Assembly (NCBI GenBank): GCA_016719535.1
Contig: JADJYX010000013.1
Span: 186,001 to 250,000 of the forward strand
Source of the DNA: Rubrivivax sp.
GTDB taxonomy: Bacteria; Pseudomonadota; Gammaproteobacteria; Burkholderiales; Burkholderiaceae_C
Length of the DNA: 64,000 nt
Direction: 5' to 3'
Of the stretch, positions 40,047-49,004 are shown piece after piece. How positions within the stretch are numbered: the first letter of the stretch is position 1; every line of letters begins with the position of its first letter. Under the pieces are notes generated by a model. The model made no database searches, had not been told where the DNA came from, and saw nothing but the letters and a program-made list of their open reading frames with translations. The position numbers and the translations under genes were made by a program.

Positions 40047-41813
40047 TCAACGATCTTGCTGGTAGGCGCCGCACGTCGGGCAGAAGCGCGCCCGCGCGGC
40101 GATGGCCTGCCCGCAGGCGACGCAGAAGCGCCTATCGGCCGGCGGCAGCGATGCCGGTTCCGGCGCGCGGGGCGGACGCGGCGGCGCAGCCGGGCGGGGC
40201 GGCGACGGTGTCGAGCCCCCTGCGGCGAAGAGCTTTTCGGCAAACTGCTGCACCGACAGCGCGCTGCGGCGGGCCGTGGCCTCGTCAGCGGTCAACTCCA
40301 GCAGGCAGCGATCACCCAGGCGGTGTTCGCCCGCGAGGTAGCACACCGAACGGGCATGCGCCACCGACCAGCGCAGCCGCACGACCGGCGTGCCGGGCGC
40401 CGGCGGTTTGACCGCGGCACGGGCCGCTGCCGCAGGCTCGGCGCCGCCGCCCGACGCGGGCACCGCATCGGCCTCGAGCCACAGCAGTCGGGACTCCATC
40501 TCGACGCGGCTCCACAAGAGGTGCGCCACGCGCAGCGCATGGCCACCTGCCAGCACCACCAGCACCGCGGCGGCACCCATGCCCAACGGTGGCATCACGC
40601 GACGCAGCTGTTCGACCACCAGCCAACCCCACAGCAAGCCGGCCATGGCGGTGAGCAGCAGCGACAAGGCCAACAACGCCAGCAGCCAGGGTCGACGCTG
40701 CGTGCCGATGCTGGTGACACCGCCTCCCGCAGCCGCAGGCCGCACGACCGGCTGCGATTCCTCGAGGGTGCTGGCGACGAGGGGTGCGCCCCCGGCCTTG
40801 GATTCGGTCGAGCCGGCCTGCCGCGCATAACGGCGATTCGGAATGCCCTCGACCCAATAGAGGTGGATCTCGCGCTCGATCTCCTGCCGCACGCTGTCCG
40901 GGTCGGCAGCGATCTGCACCTGCGCCAGCGCCGGATGCAGTCCGCCGGCCAACGGCGGATCGGTCGTCACGGCACCGGCGCGCAGCGCCAGTGCCTCGAC
41001 CACCAGCAGCGCGCCGAGCAAGCACGCAGCGCCCAGCGACAGCCCGCCGCTGGCCAGCAGTCCGGTCGCGCCGTCGGGCAACCACCCGCTCGCCCAGCCC
41101 AGCGGCAATCCCAGCACGAGCGTCAGGGCCAGCAACGCACCGACCGTGCGCGGGCGGGGCGCTGGGGCGGCCACCCAGGCCTCGCGCAGCAGTGCCGCGA
41201 CAACGATCGTGATGCAGACCCCGGCAACCACCGCCCGGCCAGCAGGCTGGCGCAGCAGCAGCTCACTCAGCGCCAGCGTCGGCAACAGGCCGCCGATCAA
41301 GGCCAGCATGGCCATGCGCCGCTCCATCCAATCCTGCAGCGCCCACGGCGCAGCGCCGATCGACGGCGCCAGCCGGACCAGCAGCCGCTGCCAGCCGCCG
41401 GCTGGCTCGCCCCGCGGCAGCGCCTGCACCGCAAGGCCCTCCGCCAGCATGCCGACGAGGGCCGCCGCCCCGGGACTGATGCCCTCGGAGGGCGTCGCCG
41501 GCGGCAGGAGCGAGGCGGGCTGCCCCGGCAGCAGCCGCGACACGCGCTGACGCGACGCGCGCACCACATCCATCACCGCCAGCACCAGCAAGAACAGGCC
41601 CATCAGCAGGTGCGGCGTGCGTTCGCCCTGCGGCAGCCTCGACAGCCGTGGTGACATCCAGCTCGGGAAGCGAAGATCCGACATGGCCAGCATCAAGGCG
41701 GCCGCGGCCAGCAGCGTCAGCAGCACCGCCCGTGCCACCAGCACGCGGTTCTCGGTGCGAAAGACGCCTTCGAATTCGAAGGCGGGGCCCCCTGGACCCC
41801 ACTGATAGGTCAT
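40047..41813 (-). CDS. Polytopic membrane protein with C-terminal zinc ribbon, unknown function
   Basis: The 588-residue protein has about ten hydrophobic segments: one near 27-45, one near 70-85, three between about 170 and 290, and two near 400-460, separated by soluble stretches. The C-terminus after a proline-rich linker is a zinc ribbon, CVACGQ...CPTCGAY, with the four-cysteine pattern of zinc_ribbon_2-type tails. I do not recognise the family; the middle part EIEREIHLYWVEGIPNRRYA suggests a soluble domain after the membrane block. The ATG at 41813 gives MTYQWGPGGPAFEFEG. It stands alone on the minus strand between the esterase-FMO fusion and the acyl-CoA dehydrogenases. Confidence 0.7.
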   Translation of the reverse strand: MTYQWGPGGPAFEFEGVFRTENRVLVARAVLLTLLAAAALMLAMSDLRFPSWMSPRLSRLPQGERTPHLLMGLFLLVLAVMDVVRASRQRVSRLLPGQPASLLPPATPSEGISPGAAALVGMLAEGLAVQALPRGEPAGGWQRLLVRLAPSIGAAPWALQDWMERRMAMLALIGGLLPTLALSELLLRQPAGRAVVAGVCITIVVAALLREAWVAAPAPRPRTVGALLALTLVLGLPLGWASGWLPDGATGLLASGGLSLGAACLLGALLVVEALALRAGAVTTDPPLAGGLHPALAQVQIAADPDSVRQEIEREIHLYWVEGIPNRRYARQAGSTESKAGGAPLVASTLEESQPVVRPAAAGGGVTSIGTQRRPWLLALLALSLLLTAMAGLLWGWLVVEQLRRVMPPLGMGAAAVLVVLAGGHALRVAHLLWSRVEMESRLLWLEADAVPASGGGAEPAAAARAAVKPPAPGTPVVRLRWSVAHARSVCYLAGEHRLGDRCLLELTADEATARRSALSVQQFAEKLFAAGGSTPSPPRPAAPPRPPRAPEPASLPPADRRFCVACGQAIAARARFCPTCGAYQQDR

Positions 41814-41986
41814 GCTGGCTCCCGCCCTGCCTCGGAGCCGAGAGTTTGCATGAACGGCGCCGGCCCGGACCGCCCGCTCCGGGGGGGCCATGGGGCTGCT
41901 GCCGCGTCGAACTGCCCGCTTGCCGCGTGCGCCGGGTTGCCCAGGCTGCGGCGGGCCCGCAGAATGCCCGGCCACCACCTCGAGAG

Positions 41987-43144
41987 ATGCCGATGCAGGG
42001 CCTGCTGATCGAACCCGCCTCGCTGCCCTGCGCCTGCGAGGCCTTGCGCACCGAGGTGCGCGCCTTCCTCGCCGAGGCGATGAAGGACGTGCCGCCCGAC
42101 CGGCGCAACCGCAACTGGTCGGGCGCCAGCCCGGCCTTCAGCCGCGCGCTGGGCGCGCGCGGCTGGATCGGCATGACCTGGCCGAAGCGCTACGGCGGCC
42201 ACGAGCGCAGTTCGCTCGAACGGTATGTGGTGCTGGAAGAGCTGCTGGCCGCCGGCGCGCCGGTGGGCGCGCACTGGGTGGCCGACCGCCAGAGCGCCCC
42301 GCTGCTGATGCGCTTTGCGCCCGAGACGCTGGCACCGCGCATCGTGCCCGGCATCGCACGCGGCGAGGTCTATTTCTGCATCGGCCTGAGCGAGCCCGAT
42401 GCGGGCTCGGACCTGGCGTCGATCCGCACCCGCGCCGTGCGCACCGACCGCGGCTGGGTCATCAACGGCCGCAAGGTGTGGACGAGCGGTGCGCACCGCG
42501 CGCAGTTCATGATCGCGCTCGTGCGCAGCGGCGAGAAGACGGCCGACCGCCACGGCGGCCTGTCGCAGTTTCTGATCGGGATGGACGCGCCGGGGCTGAC
42601 GGTGCGGCCCATCCTCAACCAGCTCGGCGAGCATGATTTCAACGAAGTGACCTTCGACGACGTGCTCGTCCCGCACGAGCACCTGATCGGCCGCGAGGGC
42701 GAGGGCTGGCAGCAGGTGGGCGCCGAACTCGCCTTCGAGCGCAGCGGCCCCGAACGCTACCTCAGCAGCACGCAGCTGCTGCTGGAGATGCTGGACGCCG
42801 CCGATGCCGACGATCCGCGCCAGGCCGAGGCCATCGGCCGCCTCGTGGCGCAGTACGGCACGCTGCGGCAGATGTCGCTGGGCGTGGCCGGCATGCTTTC
42901 GCGCGGCGGCGACCCGGCGCCCGCGCTGGCCTTGACGGCGGCGCTGGTGAAGGACCAGGGCGCGCTCGTCGAGCAGGCCATGCCCGACATCGCGCATGCG
43001 CTCTTCGGCGGCCGCGCGCGGCCGGGCAGCCCGCTGGCGCAGGCGATGCGCCATGCGACGCTGTCGGTGCCGTCGTTCAGTCTGCGCGGCGGCACGCGCG
43101 AGATCCTGCGCGGCATCATCGCCAAGGGACTGGACCTGCGGTGA
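41987..43144 (+). CDS. Acyl-CoA dehydrogenase, FadE-like (larger subunit of a pair)
   Basis: A 385-residue flavoprotein of the acyl-CoA dehydrogenase family, FAD-dependent oxidation of an acyl-CoA to the enoyl-CoA. Blocks are GWIGMTWPKRYGGHERS near 55-71, YFCIGLSEPDAGSDLASIRT (flavin loop) near 126-145, VINGRKVWTSGAHRAQ near 153-170 and the C-terminal SFSLRGGTREILRGIIAKGL. The pairing with a second, more diverged member immediately downstream (GTGA overlap) is the pattern of heteromeric dehydrogenases used on bulky substrates such as steroid side chains or terpenes. The ATG at 41987 or the one at 41993 is the start; the latter has better Shine-Dalgarno spacing. Confidence 0.9.
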   Translation: MPMQGLLIEPASLPCACEALRTEVRAFLAEAMKDVPPDRRNRNWSGASPAFSRALGARGWIGMTWPKRYGGHERSSLERYVVLEELLAAGAPVGAHWVADRQSAPLLMRFAPETLAPRIVPGIARGEVYFCIGLSEPDAGSDLASIRTRAVRTDRGWVINGRKVWTSGAHRAQFMIALVRSGEKTADRHGGLSQFLIGMDAPGLTVRPILNQLGEHDFNEVTFDDVLVPHEHLIGREGEGWQQVGAELAFERSGPERYLSSTQLLLEMLDAADADDPRQAEAIGRLVAQYGTLRQMSLGVAGMLSRGGDPAPALALTAALVKDQGALVEQAMPDIAHALFGGRARPGSPLAQAMRHATLSVPSFSLRGGTREILRGIIAKGLDLR

Positions 43145-44235
43145 ACGAGGCGACGATGAACGACGACGAACTGATCGCCGACAGCATCGGCCGGCTGCTG
43201 GCCGCGCAGGTGGACCAGGGCCTGCGCGAGCGCGCGGAAGGCGGCGCGCTCGACGCCGCGCTGTGGCAGCGCGTGGTCGACGGCGGCTTCCCGTGGATGC
43301 TGGCCACCGAGGCCGCCGGCGGCCTCGGGCAGGGCTGGGGCAGTGCCTTCGCGGTGCTGCGCGCGATCGGCTACTGGCAGGCGCCGCTGCCGCTGGCCGA
43401 GACGATGGTGGCGGCGCAGCTGGCCTCGCTGGCCGGGCTGGCGCTGCCCGCGGGCCCGCTGACGCTGCTCGAGCAGGGCTGCGGCAACGACCTGCGCGCC
43501 GACACCCTCGACGGCGCGCTGCACCTCAGCGGCAGCGCCCACCACGTGCCCTGGGCGCGGCATGCGCAGGCGGCGCTGGTGGCGCTGGCCGATGGCCGGC
43601 TCGCGCTGCTGCCGCTGCACGGCACGGGCGGGCTGACGCTGCAGCCGCAGGTCGACCTGGCCGGCCTGCCCTCGGACACGCTGCACTTCGACCGCGTGCG
43701 GCTGCCGGCGCCCGCGCCCAACCCGCTGCCGCTGGCGCAGCCGGTGTGGACGCTGGGCGCGCTGGCGCGCAGCGTGATGATGGTCGGCGCGCTGGAATCG
43801 GCGCTGGCGCAGGCCGTGCGCTACGCCGGTGAACGGGTGCAGTTCGGCAAGCCGATCGGCAAGAACCAGGCGATCCAGCAGAACCTGGCGCTGCTGGCCG
43901 GCGACGTGGCCGCGGCGCGCATGGCCGCGCGCGTGGCGTGCGCCGATGCGCCAGGCGGTGCCTCGCTGGCCTGCGCCGCCACGCCGTTCAGCGTCGCGGT
44001 GGCCAAGGTGCGCGGCGGCGAGGCGGCCACGCGCGGCACCGCCATCGTGCACCAGGTGCATGGTGCGATCGGCTTCACGCAGGCGCATCCGCTGCACTTC
44101 GCCACCCGGCGCCTGTGGGCCTGGCGCGAGCAGTTCGGCACCGACGCCGACTGGGCGCAGCGCCTGGGCCGCGCCGCCATCCAGGCCCGCGCCGGCGGCT
44201 TCTGGCCCGCGCTCACCCGCAAGCAGTTTTTCTGA
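43141..44235 (+). CDS. Acyl-CoA dehydrogenase family protein (smaller partner)
   Basis: A 364-residue member of the same family but with little left of the flavin-loop block; the C-terminal helical domain is clear (RYAGERVQFGKPIGKNQAIQ near 232-251, HQVHGAIGFTQAHPLHFATR near 302-321). The GTG start at 43141 overlaps the preceding dehydrogenase stop. Its partner keeps the usual FAD loop, so this subunit may be the one lacking full catalytic residues in a heteromer. It belongs to a run of three genes with the downstream enoyl-CoA hydratase. Confidence 0.87.
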   Translation: MNEATMNDDELIADSIGRLLAAQVDQGLRERAEGGALDAALWQRVVDGGFPWMLATEAAGGLGQGWGSAFAVLRAIGYWQAPLPLAETMVAAQLASLAGLALPAGPLTLLEQGCGNDLRADTLDGALHLSGSAHHVPWARHAQAALVALADGRLALLPLHGTGGLTLQPQVDLAGLPSDTLHFDRVRLPAPAPNPLPLAQPVWTLGALARSVMMVGALESALAQAVRYAGERVQFGKPIGKNQAIQQNLALLAGDVAAARMAARVACADAPGGASLACAATPFSVAVAKVRGGEAATRGTAIVHQVHGAIGFTQAHPLHFATRRLWAWREQFGTDADWAQRLGRAAIQARAGGFWPALTRKQFF

Positions 44236-44249
44236 AGGCCCGGCAGACC

Positions 44250-45035
44250 ATGAGCGACAAGCCCGCCCCCGACATCGATGTCAGCTTCGACGGCCCGGTG
44301 GCCACGGTCGAGATCCGCCGGCCGCCGCACAATTTCTTCGACATCCCGCTCATCCAGCACCTGGCCGATGCCTTCGAATCGCTGGAGGCCGACCGCCGCT
44401 GCCACGCCATCGTGCTCGCCGCGCAGGGCACGGCCTTCTGCGCCGGCGCCAATTTCGCCACCCGTGACGCCACCCCCGAGCAGCGCAGCCCGCGCGGGCT
44501 CAACCCCCTCTATGCCGAGGCGCTGCGCCTGTTTGCCTGCACCAAACCGGTGGTGGCTGCCGTGCACGGCCCGGCCATCGGCGGCGGGCTGGGGCTGGCG
44601 CTGGTGGCGGACTTCCGCGTCACCTGCGCCGAGGCGCGCTTCGCGGCCAATTTCAACCGCCTGGGCTTCCACCCCGGCTTCGGCCTGAGCGTGACGCTGC
44701 CTCGGCTGGTCGGCCCGCAGCAGGCGGCGCTGCTGTTCTATACCGGCCGCCGCATCGGTGGCGAGGAGGCGCTGCGCATCGGCCTGGCCGATGCGCTGGT
44801 GGCGCAGCAGCAGGTGAGGTCCAGCGCCGCCGATCTCGCGCGCGAGATCGCGGTCTCGGCGCCGATCGCCGTGCAGAGCACGCGCGCCACGCTGCGCCGC
44901 GGCCTGGTCGAGCAGATTCGCCTGGCGGTGGCGCACGAGAGCGCCGAGCAGAACGCCCAGTTCAAGACCGCCGATTTCCGCGAAGGCGTGGCCGCGATGG
45001 CGGCGCGGCGCGAGCCGCGGTTCAAGGGCGAGTGA
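44250..45035 (+). CDS. Enoyl-CoA hydratase/isomerase family protein
   Basis: A 261-residue crotonase-fold enzyme 14 bases after the dehydrogenase pair. Oxyanion-hole segments are FCAGANFATR near 62-71 and GPAIGGGLGLALVADFRVTC near 105-124. The second segment continues FAANFNRLGFHPGFGLSVTL, where classical hydratases carry a catalytic Glu; here it is not Glu, so isomerase or C-C hydrolase chemistry is possible. It ends in FREGVAAMAARREPRFKGE, the usual family C-terminus. Most likely acts on the enoyl-CoA produced by the two dehydrogenases. The next gene, a Bug receptor, starts 137 bases on. Confidence 0.87.
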   Translation: MSDKPAPDIDVSFDGPVATVEIRRPPHNFFDIPLIQHLADAFESLEADRRCHAIVLAAQGTAFCAGANFATRDATPEQRSPRGLNPLYAEALRLFACTKPVVAAVHGPAIGGGLGLALVADFRVTCAEARFAANFNRLGFHPGFGLSVTLPRLVGPQQAALLFYTGRRIGGEEALRIGLADALVAQQQVRSSAADLAREIAVSAPIAVQSTRATLRRGLVEQIRLAVAHESAEQNAQFKTADFREGVAAMAARREPRFKGE

Positions 45036-45064
45036 GCGCTTGTGGAGCCATGAGGCGACGGGCA

Positions 45065-45096
45065 AAGCCCCCGCGCCGGCTGCGGGGTACGGGCTT
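45065..45096. other. Hairpin in the gap before the Bug receptor gene
   Basis: AAGCCC (45065-45070) pairs with GGGCTT (45091-45096), with an inner CCGC/GCGG stem. No T run follows. It could be a 3' end of the dehydrogenase/hydratase unit. The 137-base gap from 45036 to 45172 holds no gene I can support. Confidence 0.35.
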
Positions 45097-45172
45097 CCCC
45101 GCTGTGCAGCCACGAGGTCGCGGCCCGATGCTTGCGGGCCTTGTCATCACACCCCTGCCGGAGACCGCGCCC

Positions 45173-46159
45173 ATGACACTCTCGCGCCGCACGCTGCTGC
45201 AATCGACCGCTGCCACCGCCCTGCTCGGCAGCCTGGCCACGCGCGCCCTGGCCCAGGCCGCCTTCGAGACCGCAAAGATCGTCACCGGCTTTCCGCCCGG
45301 CGGCACGTCCGACACCATCTGCCGCCGCGTGGCCGCCAAGATGCCGGCCAGCTATGCCAGGACCACGGTGGTGGAAAACCGTGCCGGCGCCGGCGGCCAG
45401 CTGGCGGTGCAGGCGATGCGCCAGATGGCCGCCGACGGCAGCGTGATCCTGCAGACGCCGATGTCGATGCTGGGCATCTACCCCCACATCTACAAGAAGC
45501 TGCCCTACGACCCGGTCAACGACGTCGTGCCCTGCAGCCTGGGCTGCACCTTCGATTTCGGCTTTGCCGTCGGCCCGATGGTGCCGGCCAGCGTGCGCAA
45601 CCTCGAGGAGTTCCTGGCCTGGGCCAAGGCCAACCCGGGCAATGCCAATTTCGGCTCGCCCGGTGCCGGCGCCATGCCGCACTTCATGGGCGCGCTGATC
45701 GCCAAGGCCCGCGGGGTGGACCTCAAGCATGTGCCCTACCGCGGCACGCAGCCAGCCATCCTGGAGATGATCGGCGGCCAGATCCCGGCGGTGTCGGGTC
45801 CGATCGGCGAATTTACGCAACAGGTCAATGCCGGCAAGGCGCGCCTGCTGGCCGCCAGCGGCGCGCAGCGCAGCCGCTTCGCGCCGAATACGCCGACGCT
45901 GATCGAGCAGGGCTTCAAGGACATGAGCTTCAGCGAGTGGTTCGGCTTCTTCCTGCCGGCCGGCGCCTCGGCCGACGTGATCAACCGCGTCAATGCGGCG
46001 CTGCGGCTCTCGCTGGCCGACCGCGAGACCATCGACGGCCTGGCGCAGATGGGCCTGGAGGCCAAGTCGTCGTCGCCGGCCGAACTGGGCGCCATGCTCA
46101 AGGCCGATTTCGAGAAATGGGGCCCGCTGGTCAAGGCGGTGGGCTTCACGGTCGACTGA
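45173..46159 (+). CDS. Bug-family tripartite tricarboxylate receptor (periplasmic binding protein)
   Basis: A 328-residue exported solute receptor of the TctC/Bug family, very numerous in Burkholderiales. The signal sequence has a twin-arginine motif (SRRTLLQS near residues 4-11) ending ALAQA, so Tat export is likely. The mature part shows IVTGFPPGGTSDTICRRVA, VVENRAGAGGQLAVQAMRQM, NFGSPGAGAMPHFMGALIA and VPYRGTQPAILEMIGGQIP, the classical Bug blocks. No TctA/TctB membrane genes are adjacent, which is normal for orphan Bug receptors. The ligand is probably a carboxylate linked to the neighbouring CoA-dependent catabolic genes, but this is inference. Confidence 0.92.
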   Translation: MTLSRRTLLQSTAATALLGSLATRALAQAAFETAKIVTGFPPGGTSDTICRRVAAKMPASYARTTVVENRAGAGGQLAVQAMRQMAADGSVILQTPMSMLGIYPHIYKKLPYDPVNDVVPCSLGCTFDFGFAVGPMVPASVRNLEEFLAWAKANPGNANFGSPGAGAMPHFMGALIAKARGVDLKHVPYRGTQPAILEMIGGQIPAVSGPIGEFTQQVNAGKARLLAASGAQRSRFAPNTPTLIEQGFKDMSFSEWFGFFLPAGASADVINRVNAALRLSLADRETIDGLAQMGLEAKSSSPAELGAMLKADFEKWGPLVKAVGFTVD

Positions 46160-46167
46160 CCGCGCGC

Positions 46168-46857
46168 GTGAAGGCTCCGGCGGTCAAGGTCTGCTGCATC
46201 GCCAGCCCGGCCGAGGCCGAGCTGGCGATCGGTGCGGGTGCCGCCGTGCTCGGCCTGGTGACACACATGCCCAGCGGCCCCGGCGTCATCAGTGACGAGG
46301 CGGCCGCCGGGATCGCCGCCCACATGCGGCGCGTGGCGCCGGCGGTCGAGACCTTTTTGCTGACCTCGCTGACACACGCCGATGCCATCGCCGAGCAGCA
46401 TGCGCGCTGCGGCACCACGGCGCTGCAGCTGGTCGACCGGGTGCCGCACGCCGAGTTGCGCCGGCTGCGCAGGGCCTGCCCGGGCGCGAAGCTGGTGCAG
46501 GTGATCCACGTGCTGGGCGACCACGCGGTCGACGAGGCGCGCGCCGCCGCACCCCTGGTCGACGCCCTGCTGCTGGACAGCGGCAACCCGCATGCCCCGG
46601 TGAAGGAGCTCGGCGGCACCGGCCGCCGCCACGACTGGGCCACCAGCCGCCGCATCCGCGACGCCGTGTGGCCGCTGCCGCTCTTCCTGGCCGGCGGCCT
46701 CAACGCCGGCAACGTGGCCGAAGCCATCGCCACCGTACAGCCGCATGGCCTGGACCTGTGCAGCAGCGTGCGCCGCGACGGTGCGCTGGATGCGGCGCGC
46801 CTGGCCGACTTCTTCGCCGCGGTGGGCAGCGCCGTGGTCCACCGGGCACCCGCATGA
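46168..46857 (+). CDS. Phosphoribosylanthranilate isomerase-like TIM-barrel protein
   Basis: A 229-residue protein with the TrpF barrel pattern: VKVCCIASPAEAELAIGAGA at the N-terminus (the TrpF opening is KICGIT; here the G is C), LLLDSGNPHAPVKELGGTGR near 130-150 containing the catalytic-type Asp, and PLFLAGGLNAGNVAEAI near 173-190, the phosphate-binding loop. It is not near trpA/trpB or other tryptophan genes, and its neighbours are catabolic, so a second TrpF-like enzyme with another sugar-phosphate-type substrate is likely. The GTG at 46168 was chosen because it leads directly into the first strand; it lies 8 bases past the Bug stop. Its stop overlaps the next gene (ATGA). Confidence 0.75.
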   Translation: MKAPAVKVCCIASPAEAELAIGAGAAVLGLVTHMPSGPGVISDEAAAGIAAHMRRVAPAVETFLLTSLTHADAIAEQHARCGTTALQLVDRVPHAELRRLRRACPGAKLVQVIHVLGDHAVDEARAAAPLVDALLLDSGNPHAPVKELGGTGRRHDWATSRRIRDAVWPLPLFLAGGLNAGNVAEAIATVQPHGLDLCSSVRRDGALDAARLADFFAAVGSAVVHRAPA

Positions 46858-48182
46858 TCGAACGGCACCTCGACATCCCCACCGCCGACGGCGCGATGAA
46901 CAGCTTCGTCGTCCACCCCGACGAGGGCGGGCCGCACCCGGTGGTGCTGTTCTACATGGACGCCCCGGGCAAGCGCGAGGAGCTGCACGACATGGCGCGG
47001 CGCCTGGCATCGGTGGGCTATTTCGTCGTGCTGCCCAACCTGTACTACCGCCGCACGCGCGACTGGACCCTGACCGAACGCACCGACGAACAGCTGCAGC
47101 ACATGTTCGGCCTGATGGCGACGCTGGACCGCGCCACCACCGAATGCGACACGCAGGCGCTGCTGGCCTTCGTCGACGCGCAGCCGCAGGCGGATGCCAG
47201 GCGCATCGGCGCGGTGGGCTACTGCATGAGCGGCCCGTTCGTGATCTGGGCCGCGGCGGCGCACCCCGACCGGCTCGCCTGCATCGCCGTCATCCACGGC
47301 GCCAACATGGCCACCGACCGCCCCGATTCGCCGCACCGCGTGGCCGCCCGGCTGCGCTGCGAGACCTATGTCGCCTGCGCCGAGGTCGACAAATGGGCGC
47401 CGCCGGCCGACATCGCGCAACTGCAGACGGGTCTGCAGGCGACGGGCGCGCCGCACCGCGTGGAGTGGTACCCGAAGCTCGAGCACGGCTTCGTCTTCCC
47501 GCAGCGCACCTGCTACGACAAGGCTGGCGCCGAGCGCCATTGGGAGCGGCTGTTCGCCCTGTTCGCGCGCCGGCTGGGCTTGCCCGCCGCGCACGCGACC
47601 GGCCAGCCGCAGCCGCCCGCGCTGCCGCGGCGCCGCCCGCGCATCCCCTACCGCAGCGACGTCGAGGCCGGCCACAGCCGCGTGGTCGACGCCATCCGCC
47701 AGCGCCGTGGCGGCCACCTGTTCAACCTCGACCGCATCCTGCTGCACAGCCCGCCGGTGGCCGAGGGCTGGAACCTGTTCTTCACGCGCCTGCGCGGCGG
47801 TCAGCTCGAACTGCCCGCGCTCCCGCGCGAACTGGCGATGTGCGCGGTGGCCATGCTCAACGGCGCCGAATACGAACTGCACCACCACGCACCGCTGTTC
47901 GAGGCCGCCGGCGGCACGCCGGCACAGTTGGACGCATTGCGCCGCCTGGGCCGCGACCCCGATGCCGTGCTGGCCAGCCCGCTGTGGGACGAGGCGCAGC
48001 GCGCCCTGCTGCGCGTGGTCGTGCAGTCCACCCGCCGGGTGACGGTGGACGACCCCGCCTTCGACGCCGCGCGCCAGGCATTGGGCAGCGACCGCGCGCT
48101 GTTCGAGCTGCTGGCCGTCACCGCGGCCTACAACATGGTGTCGCGGCTGCTGGTGGCCTTCGGCGTCGAGCCCGAGGTCTGA
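46854..48182 (+). CDS. Dienelactone hydrolase fused to an AhpD/carboxymuconolactone decarboxylase-like domain
   Basis: The 442-residue protein has two parts. Residues 1-245 are a dienelactone-hydrolase-type alpha/beta hydrolase with Cys nucleophile in GYCMSG near 122-127, an Asp/Glu triad position near AEVDKWAPP and the His in LEHGFVFP near 212. Residues about 255-442 resemble the AhpD/CMD alpha-helical fold: DAIRQRRGGHLFNLDRILLH near 283-302, the helix LPRELAMCAVAMLNGAEYEL and HHHAPLFEAAGG. The classical AhpD CxxC pair is not visible, so a decarboxylase-like or structural role is more likely than peroxidase. The ATG overlaps the TrpF-like stop. Such fusions couple ring-cleavage lactone steps; exact substrate is unknown. 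Confidence 0.85.
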   Translation: MIERHLDIPTADGAMNSFVVHPDEGGPHPVVLFYMDAPGKREELHDMARRLASVGYFVVLPNLYYRRTRDWTLTERTDEQLQHMFGLMATLDRATTECDTQALLAFVDAQPQADARRIGAVGYCMSGPFVIWAAAAHPDRLACIAVIHGANMATDRPDSPHRVAARLRCETYVACAEVDKWAPPADIAQLQTGLQATGAPHRVEWYPKLEHGFVFPQRTCYDKAGAERHWERLFALFARRLGLPAAHATGQPQPPALPRRRPRIPYRSDVEAGHSRVVDAIRQRRGGHLFNLDRILLHSPPVAEGWNLFFTRLRGGQLELPALPRELAMCAVAMLNGAEYELHHHAPLFEAAGGTPAQLDALRRLGRDPDAVLASPLWDEAQRALLRVVVQSTRRVTVDDPAFDAARQALGSDRALFELLAVTAAYNMVSRLLVAFGVEPEV

Positions 48183-48186
48183 CCCT

Positions 48187-48978
48187 TCACCACGGCTCGA
48201 TCCAGGGCCGCAGGTCGAGCTCGTGCGTCCAGGCGTTGCGCGGCTGGCGGTGCAGCTGCCAGTACTGCTCGGCGATGGCGTCGGGGTCGAGGATGCCGTC
48301 GCGTTCCTTCAGCCGGTAGCGCTCGGGGAAGTTGTCGCGGATGAAGGCGGTGTCGATGGCGCCGTCGATGACCACATGCGCCACGTGAATGCCTTGCGGC
48401 CCCAGCTCGCGCGCCATGCTCTGCGCCAGCGCGCGCAACGCGTGCTTGGCGCCGGCAAAGGCGGCAAAGCCGCTGCCGCCGCGCAGGCTGGCGGTGGCGC
48501 CGGTGAAGACGATGGTGCCGCGGCCGCGCGGCACCATCACGCGCGCCGCCTCGCGGCCGACCAGGAAGCCGGCCAGCGCGCCCAGCTCCCACACCTTGCG
48601 GTAGACGCGCTCGGTCGTCTCGGCGATGGGGAAGCGCACGTTGGCGCCGATGTTGAACACCACCACCTCCAGCGGCCCGATCTCCTGCTCGATGTGCTGG
48701 AACAGCGTGCTCACGGCCTGCTCGTCGCGCGCGTCCGATCCGAAGGGGTGGACCACGCCGCCCTCGGCGCGGATGCGGGTGACCAGCGGCTCCAGGTGCT
48801 CGACCAGGCGCCGCGTGACGCAGGTGACGTAGCCCTCGCGCGCGAAGCGCCGTGCAATGGCGCCGCCGGTGGCATCGCCCGCGCCGACGACCAGCGCCGC
48901 GCGCTGCAGGCGCAGCGTGCGGGTTTCGAGCCCGGCCGCTGCCGGGTCCGGAGTGTCGCCTGCTGCGCCCTCGGCCAT
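48187..48978 (-). CDS. Short-chain dehydrogenase/reductase
   Basis: A 263-residue SDR-fold oxidoreductase. The cofactor motif is VVGAGDATGGAIARRFA near 30-46, a glycine-rich loop slightly different from the usual TGxxxGxG; the NAG-type motif is FNIGANVRF near 108; the active-site Ser-Tyr-Lys triad is not classical: the TGATASL segment holds a Thr/Ser and the Tyr of YxxxK appears as FAAFAGAKHAL, i.e. Phe-to-Lys without Tyr, so it may be inactive or a divergent (non-catalytic or altered) SDR. The ATG at 48978 follows AGGGGGG. It converges with the DLH-fusion gene and is 26 bases after the PhoX gene end in the same direction. Confidence 0.82.
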   Translation of the reverse strand: MAEGAAGDTPDPAAAGLETRTLRLQRAALVVGAGDATGGAIARRFAREGYVTCVTRRLVEHLEPLVTRIRAEGGVVHPFGSDARDEQAVSTLFQHIEQEIGPLEVVVFNIGANVRFPIAETTERVYRKVWELGALAGFLVGREAARVMVPRGRGTIVFTGATASLRGGSGFAAFAGAKHALRALAQSMARELGPQGIHVAHVVIDGAIDTAFIRDNFPERYRLKERDGILDPDAIAEQYWQLHRQPRNAWTHELDLRPWIEPW

Positions 48979-49004
48979 CGTCCCCCCCTTCTGTGCTGAG
49001 GCGA

